A stretch of 64,000 nucleotides of DNA from Tribonema minus (taxonomy: Eukaryota; Sar; Xanthophyceae; Tribonematales; Tribonemataceae), in NCBI GenBank assembly GCA_017506865.1, contig JAFCMP010000514.1:1178001-1242000 (forward strand), given 5' to 3'. Position 1 is the first letter of the stretch. Every line of letters begins with the position of its first letter. Under the pieces are notes generated by a model. It saw only the letters and a program-made list of their open reading frames with translations, had not been told where the DNA came from and searched no databases. Below, one piece after another: positions 42,696 through 60,815 of the stretch. The position numbers and the translations under genes are program-made.

Positions 42696-42902
42696 CTGAG
42701 CCGATTGCGCTACTGCCCCTGTGTGGTGATGTAGAGCTGCAGTGGCGTTATCTTGGGGCCCTCGCACTGTCTGATCTCTCAACAGCCACCAGAGAACGCT
42801 GCATGGGCACCACTCCTTAGACGCTTCTCGCTACAACTTCAATTGCAACGTGAAGTTGGATGTAACGGGAAAAAATTAGAGAGGATACAACCTCTGGGAG
42901 AA
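42696..42902. promoter_or_regulatory. Shared divergent promoter region, fusion enzyme / IQ-WW-SAM-FKBP gene
   Basis: 207 bp between two outward-facing start codons. It contains the word CAATTGCAACGTGAAGTTGG (42841-42860) and no clear TATA box. Inferred from geometry. Confidence 0.45.
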
Positions 42903-50655
<7,753 letters not shown>

Positions 50656-52227
50656 GGTATGTAGGTATGAACTGGTAATAATGGGTACGCGAAGAAGCCC
50701 AGCTGAGGCTGACATCAAAGCTCAAAGCACAAATTCGTGTGTCATGTGCCGATCTGAAAGTGTCTCAATGACTTCTTGTTGATTCTCAATGGGGCGGAAA
50801 ACAGCCCAGATGGTTGATGCCTAGCGTTCTACCAGAATCTAGATGCATCTTGTGTACATCTAGAAAGCGTCTCAATGCACATTGACGATCGATCACTGCG
50901 AACGACATACGTTATGTACCATAATCAGGTTTATGCATACCTGTGACAGTCTCATACCAGCCATGATAATGTGTGCATACCGTAGGTATCCATCTACATG
51001 CGTGATGTTTGCGTACAGCCACTGGGGCTGACCACTCCTTGCGGACCAAGCGAGCATTTGAGACGTAGGTTCATGATGAAACTACTGTGGCGCCTCTGCA
51101 TCTTCCTCGTTGGTGTTGTATTGGTGTCCCGCACTGGTCTCATGTACAATGTGTGGTCTTGCTAGCAATATTTTCTGGCATCAACCCACTCTCAGTATTG
51201 CAGCAGCAAACTCAGTACTATATCAACAAGGCGCTCAGTCTGTGCTAGTCCTAACCCTATTCGTGACACTGATCTGGTGAGTATGCAGTCTGCTGCTGGA
51301 GGCATCTGCCCCCATCACTATGAAGTGTGGATTATTGCCGTTGGCTCGACTTGACGTAGCCATTCGTGTATTTCGGTACTGCAGCATCTCTGTTCCAGTT
51401 CAGGTATGTGTATGTATTCCGCAAATCACATCATGCCTGCTCGAGCGCCGTCTGACCGAGGGCTCGTCATAACCCTTCTCTTTGGGTTCAGGTATCAGTT
51501 ACGTTCAAGTATCAGTTACGTTCAAGTAAAGTCATGCACATTCATGCACATTTGCGCAAGCACCGAATGACACAGTTAGTTAGCAACATGACACAGTTAG
51601 TTTCAAGTAAAGCCATGCACATTCATTCATAAACACTCACATAAACACAGACTGACACACACATGAAGCCCATGCGCCACAAGCGGTGATGCAACGTGTG
51701 CAGAGTTACATTTATCGATAGCTGTCCGTGGCAACCACCTACATCCATGCTGCCCCGATGCACGTACCCATGGCGCAGGCATGCGCTTCGCAGCAACGCT
51801 CATCTACACCCCACCACCTGTACATACATCCTGAACCCTAGTTAGATGCGCTGGCTTCAAGAGATGCAACACCCATGAATGCCGCGCGAAACGCGGCGGC
51901 TTATGTGCACAGCCTGACCCACCCCCACCCCCCTCCCCCCTGTTTGCTGCCCCGGCACCTCTGCTCCTTACGTGCAGATTGCGCCAGAGCGCAGAGAGCT
52001 TTGAGCCCTGCTACCAACTCCCATGCCGGCAGCAGCATGGCAACAAAATGTGAACCCCCTTCGCAAGCGCCCCCCCCCCCCCCCCCCTTGACGAGCGCAG
52101 CTCTTGAATGTGTGTGTGTCAGGGGGCCGCAATGGTGTTGAGCACTGTGTACAGTGTGGTGCCGAGCGTTGTGACAGCCCAGCTCATCGAGTGACTCATG
52201 CAGTCAGTCACACCCCGCGAGTTGCAC
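50656..52227. other. Spacer with diverged R2 copies
   Basis: Between the 3' ends of the FKBP gene (plus) and the small membrane-protein gene (minus). Two tandem, diverged R2-like segments lie at 50683-50885 (AGCCCAG, ...GAAAGTGTCTCAATG). The rest (50900-52200) shows short direct repeats such as AAGTATCAGTTACGTTC near 51490-51530 and no gene. Confidence 0.5.
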
Positions 52228-55200
52228 TCAGTGAGTCACTCGCGGGTTGTCCTTGGGCGACTCCCAGACCCAGAAGATGGAAACGACGCCCACCAAGCTC
52301 GTCAGCAGCGCCGCCTGTGAAACAAAAAAGGGATGCAGCAGCGATCAACGGCAGCGAAGATCAGCACAGGTGCAGCCGCGCGCGCGAGCCAGAGTGGGAG
52401 ATCAGACTGTAAAGACATGCACCAAATCAGATGACTGCACTGCAGCAGCTGTGTGTGTGTGGGGGGGGGGTTGGTACTGCTCATGCCGATGTTCGCCGCC
52501 TGTGAGCGGGGGGGGGGCGACGCCTTACCCCCCCCCCCCCCCCAACACACACACACCAAAAGAAGGCCTTCATCGCCAACGCGCGTGAGCAGTCACGCTT
52601 CCTGAGAGCGGACGGCGGCGGCTGAAAGAGCAGATGGCCATTCGCACGCCTGCACGCGTCGTGCTGGCGGAATAAGACAGACACAACGCTGCGCATGAGG
52701 TTTACGATGCTGAGCGCTGCGCAGCGCGCGGCTGCTGCGCATGGACGCGAAGCGCAAGGCTGGAACAAGTGACTCGTGAGCGTTTGCGCTGTACGGTGCA
52801 GGCGGCGACGTCAGCGGTTTCACATGAGTACTGTCGTGGGAGCACACACGTGGTGCAACCACCATTCACACATTCAGGCGTGAGCGAGCGCGAAGGGAGA
52901 CTGCAAGGGGAAGCCAAGGCCTTATTAGGCCATTTCGTTCAGACAAAAGCTGCTGCGCGCGTCGCTGCGCACAGCGAGGTCGCATGGCCTACTCCAGGCA
53001 GAATATGTATATGCAAATGCACGTGTACGCCAAAGGTTGTGCGTGAAATACTTGAAGTGCATGCATTCTATATTGTTGATACACCTCTGAGGTGCATTCT
53101 ATATTGTTGATACACCTCTGAGGTACATGCCTCATATGCTGCTGGTCTTTGTTATGGCAGACTTGGAGTAGAGCAGATATGTGTATGTATATAGATGCTT
53201 CACGTAGGGAATTCAAATAGGTTTTTTATTGGCTGGCAAATGCAACAACAAACTTCATTAGCGCAAGTGTGCATCATGCAGGTGACGTGCCACTCGCACC
53301 AGCACGCTCAGCGCTGGCGTTCCTTGCTCTCCGGGTGCTTGAGGTGATCCGTCTCCTTGAGGAGCTCCCAGACCCAGAACACGGACACCATGCCAACAGC
53401 GCTCGACAGCAGCGCGGCCTGTGATTGGCGCGCAGGCAGCCAATCAGCACACGAATACTATGCCAGAACACGGCCACCATGCCAACAGCGCTCGTCAGCA
53501 GCGCGCCCTGTGATTGGCACAAAGGCAGCCAGAAAGCAGAACCTACAGCGCTCGTCCTGCGCGGCGCGCGGCGTGCCACAGGCTGTGATTGGTGCAAATG
53601 CAACCAATCAAAATGCGGAGACCCAACAGTGCCAGTAAACAGCGCCAGTAAATAGCGCGACTCACCAACAGCCTGTGATTGCAGCCAATCAGAAAGCAGC
53701 CAGCGCCCGTCACCATGCAGCCTGCGTTTGTTGCACAGGCTGCCGACTGAGATGAAGCTGCTGCATTGTTTAACTTAATCACACTGTTGATGCGGCCGTA
53801 TTCGACTTAAGTTGGTGCAGGCGGGCAGTTGTAGCCATACTCCCGCGCCAACTAGTGCGCATCACCAGTGCAGCCTGTGATTCATTTGTTCTACTTGTCC
53901 CCCACCTGCAATCTCAAGTTGATGCAGGCGGCAGTTGTATCCAGACTATTCTACGGCATGCCGTATGTATAGTATCTTGCATAGCGCAAATTGCTTTGCG
54001 GCATTGGACCGCTTTGCACATGTGCAACTTGAAGTCTAGTTGACTTTGCAGTGCCACCCCTAGAGCATTAATGCAAGACGGAAGTTTGATTGAGAGTTTC
54101 TTTCAAAAGCTGCTTACGAGCAGACTCCTGTACTGACGGCAGCCCTCAGCGCTGATGGCAGGAACATGATAATGTGACCCGTGTCATTGGCGATATGTGC
54201 AAACGACAATGGCCACTGCCTTTGCCGCCTTGCCTACATGTGGCGTTTGTGCTTACAGGGTTTCTGATATTACAGTTCACCAAATTTGTGATTATAATAT
54301 TTCAGAATATGCTTGGCAACTTGTAGCAGGAGCTATGTTCTAAACAAGAACTCATATTGTGATGAATGATTTTGCCGACTGGAACTACACAGAGCACGGC
54401 ATAACCTGGAATGCTGCTACTATCCCTAGCGCTAACGTTTTCACCTAGGGGTTTCCGGGTTTCTGTGTCGGTCGAAGTGCATGCCTTCAATCTTGAATTC
54501 GTGTGCCATCTTTCAAGCGTCAACTTTTTTCCATTCGCGTTTGACAGAGGCCATCGGTGATTCCATCTTGACAGCTTACCCCAAACCCTAACTTCCCCCA
54601 AACCCTACCTGTCCCACCCCTGAGCAAATACTCCCAACCTCGGGGCAAATGCGCGTGCGCATGAGTTGTGTGCCTGCCACTAGCCGCCTACAGAGCTGGT
54701 GTCATTTGAAAATCATCGCCCATAATGGCTGCGGAAGACGGGTATATATTTGAGAATCATTCCCCATAATGGCTGCAGAAGACGGAGCATCCGCCCGATA
54801 GAAGTAGCAGCTATACTTGGGACGTTAGACGTCGTGCAGAGACGTGCTGACGGCTGCACGAAAATCAATGACATACCCAGACCCAGACTCTCACTCACAT
54901 TGCCGATCATCCCCGTGCGCGCGAACCGCTCGCTGAAGCGCATCCCCGGGTGCTCGACAGCCGCGTACTCCGCATCAAGACTCAGACTCGGACTCGTGAT
55001 ACTTGCAAGAATTCGCTTTTTGTTTTTAATCAGACTCAGACTAGTGCCAAATCCAGACTCGACTCTTGCTCAAGACTCACATTTCCGATCATCCCCGTGC
55101 GCGCGAACCGCTCGCTGAAGCGCATCCCCGGGTGCTTGACGGCCGCGTACCCCGCCCACCCCGCCGTAGGCGCGAGCGCCCACCCCATGGCCAGCATGGG

Positions 55201-55329
55201 GTTCTCATTGGCCCACACGGCGAACTTGGAGGCCTTGCGCTCCGCCTCCGCAGTGCGGTCATGGGCAGCGTCCGTGGGCGCCGCCGCCGCCGCGTGCACC
55301 GTCGGAACCAGTTTCGCCATGCGGAACAT
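52228..55329 (-). CDS. Small two-helix membrane protein with alternative last exons, HIG1-like topology
   Basis: Exon 1 is 55329-55081 (83 codons, MFRMAKLVPTVHAAAAAPT start). It can join in phase 0 either to 53418-53308 (36 aa plus TGA) or to 52314-52228 (28 aa plus TGA), giving 119 or 111 aa. Both last exons encode a second helix, AALLxSxVGxVSxFWVWE, then differ (LLKETDHLKHPE versus SPKDNPRVTH). The layout is an Ala-rich N-terminus, ANENPMLAMGW helix, RFSERFARTGMIGN loop, then the second helix. This resembles HIG1-domain respiratory-chain assembly proteins of the inner mitochondrial membrane, but the match is only topological. Which last exon is used, or whether both are, cannot be told from sequence. 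Confidence 0.62.
53460..53705 (-). repeat. Acceptor-side copies of last exon 53308-53418
   Basis: The copy at about 53465-53515 repeats the CACAG acceptor and first ~45 nt of the exon. Weaker copies centred on CCAATCACAG occur near 53590, 53680 and upstream. Confidence 0.82.
54880..54970 (-). repeat. Donor-side copy of the small gene's exon 1
   Basis: About 75 nt repeating the end of exon 55329-55081 (KHPGMRFSERFARTGMIGN edge) and GTGAGT, downstream of the real donor. Confidence 0.92.
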
Positions 55330-56555
55330 GCTGCTGCTGCTGTCCGGTGGTGTGTGTGTGCGGAGTGGGTAAGAGTGTGACTGCGGGGTGTGGCGGCGGA
55401 GGCGGCGGGAGCGTGAGGCGAGGTTAGCGCTCTGCGTGAAGGGCGCCGCATGCATGCGTGCGAGTGTATGTGTGTGTGTGTGCGTGCATGTGTGCGTGTG
55501 TATATGCTTGCGCGTGTTTGTGTGCGTAATTGTGTGTGTGTGCTGCATGCAGCGGGTGCGGGCGCAGCGTCGTCAGCGCTCGAGAGAGGCGTTCCCAGGC
55601 GCACCGCAGGCATCAGGAGCGACGCAAGAACATGATCGGACGAGGGTGCCTACGCCAAAGTGTAATCCTCCCATAGAAGGTCATGCTTTGAAGTATGACG
55701 TGATGAACATATGAAAGTTCCCAGGCGCACCACAGGCATCACAAGCGACACACGATGCATGTGCCACAGTATAGTACGCCACATGATACCTATCACATAA
55801 TGCATAGTACTCAGATAGTTGGCAGAAGCGCCGTGGTCGTCACACTTCAACTTTCTATTTAGCGACGGCAGCCTCAATCCGCTAAAGCCTTACTCCGCTG
55901 AAGCCTCCCGCCAGTTTGACATCAGAGAGTCATGTGATCGAGGATTGAAGATGTCACGCCTGGCCCTGCCGACTTGACATTACACAGGCCATGTACTAAA
56001 CGCGACACCACCCATGTACTAAACGCGACATTCAACCAACATTCCAGAAGTTGCTGGTGCACGTGGCTACCGCATCACGCACCGGTGTGAACACAAAATC
56101 TTCAGCCCTGCACTCTTTGCAGCCAGGCCGACGATCAACCGTGCTAGATGTGTGTGTTCAAGGGCATCAACTGCCTGCATTCGTGCTCTGCTTGAAGGCA
56201 CCATGCATACAGCAAGGAAGGTGGAGTGTCGGCAAGCGCGCGTGCCAAGTTTTCAACAAGGCCGAGCACATCAGTCGCAGCATCCGATGACCGAGCGCTT
56301 GCATACCGTTCAAGACATCCTTGTCGTGTTCTTCACATGTCATTCCGACTTCACCGGCAACAGACTCACGTTGTTCATGACTACCGGGAACAGTGCAAAC
56401 AAGTCGTATGTGCATCACCTGCGAAACCGGCTGCTGGCTGCTTGCCGACTTCTCCCGTGCGCCTGCTGCTGCTGCTGCTCTCTGCTTCTTTGTTTCTTTC
56501 TTCAAGAGGAAGGTGAGTCACAGCGGTGGAATCTTGAAGTTGATGTTGGTCTGTT

Positions 56556-56668
56556 GCGAATTTGGAGGCCTTGCGCTCCGCCTCCGCAGTGCGGTCGTGA
56601 GCGGCGTCCGCAGGCGTCGCCGCCGCCGCCGCGTGCACCGTCGGAACCAGTTTCGCGATGCGGAACAT
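56556..56668 (-). pseudogene. Partial duplicate of the small membrane-protein gene, 5' end only
   Basis: ATG at 56668 with the first ~38 codons of exon 1 (MFRIAKLVPTVHAAAAA...KASKFA) intact, then an abrupt switch to unrelated sequence. The homology continues upstream through the leader and the GT-rich segment to about 57000, matching 55330-55640. It is a truncated gene copy ~1.3 kb from the original, and carries its promoter. Confidence 0.82.
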
Positions 56669-56828
56669 GCTGCTGCTACTGTCCGGTTGTGTGCGTGTGA
56701 GGGGAGTGGGTGGAAGTGTGACTGGCGTGTGGCGGCGGCGGAGGCAGCGGGTGAGTGAACTGAGGTTAGCGCTGAGGGTGAAGGACGCCGCTGAGTGCGT
56801 GTCATGAGAGTGTGTGTGCATGTGTGTG

Positions 56829-56860
<32 letters not shown>

Positions 56861-57120
56861 ATGTGTTGCGCGTGGCGGCAACGGCGGCGGCGGGATGTGC
56901 GCGCTGCATGGCCAGCGCTCGACAGTGGCGTTCTCAGGCTCATTGCGGGTATCACAAAAAACGCGGAAAACATGATCGGGCGAGGGTGCATATGCTGCAG
57001 TACAATACTATAGGATAACGCACATGATAAATATAGGCAAGCTTTTAAGAGTATGAAGACAGCATGTCGCGCTCACATAATGCATTGTAAATCAGCTTAA
57101 TTGGCGGAAGCGATGAGTGA
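56669..57120 (-). repeat. Duplicated promoter/leader segment
   Basis: Parallels 55330-55830 in order: the CAGCAGCATG leader, TG microsatellite (56828-56858 versus 55467-55545), GGCGTTC and CATGATCGG(A/G)CGAGGGTGC blocks, then ACATAATGCAT. Diverged but collinear, so a segmental tandem duplication of the 5' region. Confidence 0.75.
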
Positions 57121-57790
57121 GCATTATATGCGCCTGCGGCACTGTCATCACTTGAGGTTGAGGACAGTCAATGTCACTCATCAGGCCGTTGCAAGTAATC
57201 AAGAGAGCGGTTCTTGTCGGCGCCTCACGCGGTTTGATGGTGCGCTTCTCGCGCAACGTGGTGAAGGTGACTCTTGGTAACAGTGGGGAAAGAGATGTAG
57301 CGGGAGAGGAGAGTACAGAGAGACAAGTCAGGGTTACCTGTGTTAGTGTGTAAGTTCACAGCCAGTAGCTGTAGAGAGTGTCATGCTTGGGTGAGGGGCT
57401 TCCCTCACTCAGTCTTGCTCCAGCGGGTCAGTCTTGCTCCAGCGGGTTTCCAGGAATAATGTGTACAGTATTCGTCCCAGCTCGTTAACGCCGAAAGGCG
57501 AGGCAGCGAATGCGGCTGGTTTGGTGGGTGGGCTGGGCTGCAGGGCCTGCAGGAGCTAGCACCAGCAGCCCTCAGGTGATGCCAGCGTGCGTAGCCCCTT
57601 CGAGAGAACTTCAAACGTGTGGTGGTGTCTCGGAAGCCCTGGCTGGCGTGCGGAGGAGGGACAGGCAGCGGCTTGGCGTGCTTGGAGAGCAAGCGGAGTC
57701 GGCTGCACGCCACGGCACCAACCACAAGTTACTCGCAGCGGTAAATGGCAATATCTTGTCAGGCTTGCAGCCTGCGGTGAGCGGTGACCT
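57121..57790. other. Unassigned stretch
   Basis: No recognisable gene. Open frames on both strands are present without known motifs or splice chain. Confidence 0.4.
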
Positions 57791-58430
57791 CGCTCATCAA
57801 GGAGGCGATGCTTTACTTAGTTATATAGCCTTTCTCTCTAGCGTCAGCGCCTGGCGCCCAGTGACTCCCTCTGCTTATCTCTATGATATCGGGGTTCACG
57901 TAGATAGCCACAATCTCCAGTTCAGGCCCATTATGGTGACCTTGGCCTGCATGAAAACTTTGAGATGGAGTCTGCGTGGAGCTGGGTGGCCCTTAGAAGG
58001 GTCTGTCTGTGGGGGGAGAGTCTTGCAGCTTTGTTTGGTATCCCTGCTAGTGTGTGGGGGACAGTCGCTTGCGGATGCTTTGTTGGGGGTGATATGGGAG
58101 GCCCGGTGAACCACCGTCCCGCTCATCAAGGAGGCGATGCTTTGCTTAGTTATATAGCCTTTCTTTCTAGCGTCAGCGCCTGGCGCCCAGTGACTCCCTC
58201 TGCTTATCTTTATGATATCGGGGTTCACGTAGATAGCCACAATCTCCAGTTCAGGGCCCATTATGGTGACCTTGGCCTGCATGAAAACTTTGAGATGGAG
58301 TCTGCGTGGAGCTGGGTGGCCCTAAGACGGGTCTGTCTGTGGGGGGAGAGTCTTGTAGCTTTGTTTGGTATCCCTGCTAGTATGTGGGGGACAGTCGCTT
58401 GCGGGTGCTTTGTTGGGGGTGATGTGGGGG
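57791..58430. repeat. 329-bp tandem duplication
   Basis: Two copies (57791-58119 and 58120-58430) about 97% alike. This is much younger than the other repeats here. Frames stay open through both copies on both strands (for instance AYLYDIGVHVDSHNLQF on plus, LEIVAIYVNPDIIKISRG on minus). The minus reading faintly resembles an endonuclease-type retroelement strand but is too short to call. Confidence 0.9.
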
Positions 58431-60666
58431 GCGGGGTGTGGCGTGCAAGCTTTGCAATCTACATCCAAGAGTGAGAACAAGGCGACACACCTACAACATG
58501 GCATTTCCACAGCCACAAGTGGAATATAATAAAAGTTCAGTACCACTCTCAAAATCTGGGCAGCTTGGGCCTGGGCAGAGCTACAAATGTGAAGTTGCAT
58601 ACAAACACCTAGAGACATCATATAGGAACTTCTTGAAGACCTGGTACCTGAGACTCTTTCATCGCATGTCATCCTATCATTTACTAGCAAGGTGCACAAG
58701 CCCAAAGCCGTAACACGAGTGTAATTGCAGCCCTGGCGCTTGTTGTGCTTCGCTGGGCACTTGGTGTGTGTGCTATTCGCGATGCTGCTGTTGCTGTCTG
58801 CATGCAAGTGTTGTGGGGGCAGGTGCATGCACCACGTGCAGGCATGTGCACGCATCAAAGTCACATGGTGTGCATCGCTGCCGCCAAGTGTCCCCATTTG
58901 TGACCAGAGCTTGTTTGTGAAGTTACTGCATGTGAAGGTGGTGACGTTCCCCTGGCTTGCCTGTGCATCTTTGCTGCTGTCCTGCGCACGAGACTCATTC
59001 GCAAGCCACAATCTGGCAAGTGCAGCATGCGCATCAATCCCCAACTCACACATTGCCGCATCTACTGCGTCGACGGTCCAGCCACTGCTGCACAGCAGCA
59101 GCAGCCCGACCACACGCGTTGAAGCACGCTGGAGTCTGCCAGCGTCGCTACCACAGTTGTGCACTTCACGTATGGACTTGTATTTATAAAGGCCCAAGGG
59201 AGGCCGGGTTGCCTATGCAATCGAAAAGCTTGCGTCAACGCAGCAGCCTAGTCTGCGCTGTGCCCTAGGACAGTTGTGCACAGCTCGAGCACAAAGTCCT
59301 ATCCTGCCTTGTATGATGCACCATAAGGTGCCGTGGCGATGCGATGCTGAGTATACGCTTGCTTCTGCACAACAAATTGTTCCAATGTGACACAGTGCTC
59401 AGCCAACAGTTGTGACCGGAGCCATCATCATGTGTGTCAATCATGTGAGCAGCGCTCTGTGTCTCACATCCAGAGAGCCGGGCTTACGCGCTGTAGGCAA
59501 CAGCCGCAAAGCGAGCGCCGCTGGCATTGCAGAAAACAGCAATCACCACACGAGATGCAGAAGGGCAAGACACTGCAGCCATGCAGCACGTGACACAGAG
59601 CCGCAGGCGCGCAACAAATGTTGCAATCATCATCTGACGCGTGAACAGCATCAACAGTCAGATGCATTGAGAGCACCAAAATTGACGGCGGCGCGCCGAG
59701 TGCAGGCAGCGTCTCCGCCTTCCCCCGCTTCCAACGCTACGGAGTGTCGGACATCTCTATGGCACTGCCGTGCGCGCACGGAAAGTGCGGGGCGCAGAAG
59801 CGTGCGCCTCGCAAGTATAACTGCCCACGCACGGGGGGGAAGGGGGGCACCCAGAATTGCCAATGCCTTCTGTGAACCTCGTGTAGCAGGCAGCGGGGGC
59901 TGATGTATGGGGGGTTCTCTTGGCGGCACGCTGTGATTCCGGCCGCGGCGGACTGGCAATGTCGGCAGGTCAAACACCTGCCCCCCACACATTTACACAA
60001 TTATGCGAGCCGAAATAATCGGATAGGGTACGCAGCGAGCGCTGGCCGGCGCGGGGGTGATATCACTGATACCTGCCGTACGATCAACCGACGCGAGCCG
60101 CCATGCATGGCGACCGCGCGCGCTGCCGCAGTGGCCGCAACCGGCCAGAGCGACCCCGTGAGGGCGGGTGAGAGAGGGCCGCTGCAGACAACCGGCGCGC
60201 AGCCGCGCCGCAATTCTGTGCTGTGTGTGCGCAAGCGCAGCGCCGACCACCCTGTGCATGGCCCTGCTGCTGCGGCCCGGGCGACCATGGCTGCAGCAAA
60301 TTGCTGCCCAAGCGCGCTCTGCGCCTGATTACAGGGGAGGTCGAGCCCACACATGCGGCGTGCAGCATGTAGGCGCCCGGCGTTGTGCTGCGCTGCGCAA
60401 GGGCGGCAGCAGCAAAGACCCGCTCGACACGCGCTGCACATCAGCGCGCGCACGGCCGCAGAGAGTCCCTGACCGCGCTCGCTGGATGCATGCGCACGCG
60501 CCCCGCATGCGTCAGTGACGCCGCCGTCGGACATGCGCGTCGCGCGCAGCGTTCTGCGAGAGATGGCTGCACACGCGCCGGGCTCCTGCAGAGTGCACCG
60601 CGGCTCCCTTCTGCGCCGCAGCTGCTAGGCGCAGCGCCGCCGCCCTGGAGCGCTGCTGCCGTCGCG

Positions 60667-60699
<33 letters not shown>

Positions 60700-60815
60700 T
60701 CGTTCTGGGCGCTGCTGCACACACCGGCGGCAGCTCACAACGCGCACGCCCAAGCGCCAGCTGCCCCTGCGGAGGCTCGCCGCGCCTCCGCCGTCGCTGA
60801 GCACTGGCGCGCGCG
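58431..60815. other. Region without supported gene
   Basis: A 291-codon open frame on the minus strand (58322-59197) and several shorter frames exist, without recognisable domains, codon bias like the real exons, or splice chain. The right end is the 3' flank of the IF-2 gene. Confidence 0.4.

Noticed and set aside
58322..59197. 291-codon open frame on the minus strand
   Set aside because: No domain, no composition like the true exons and no splice partners. Its left end simply runs into the 329-bp tandem repeat.
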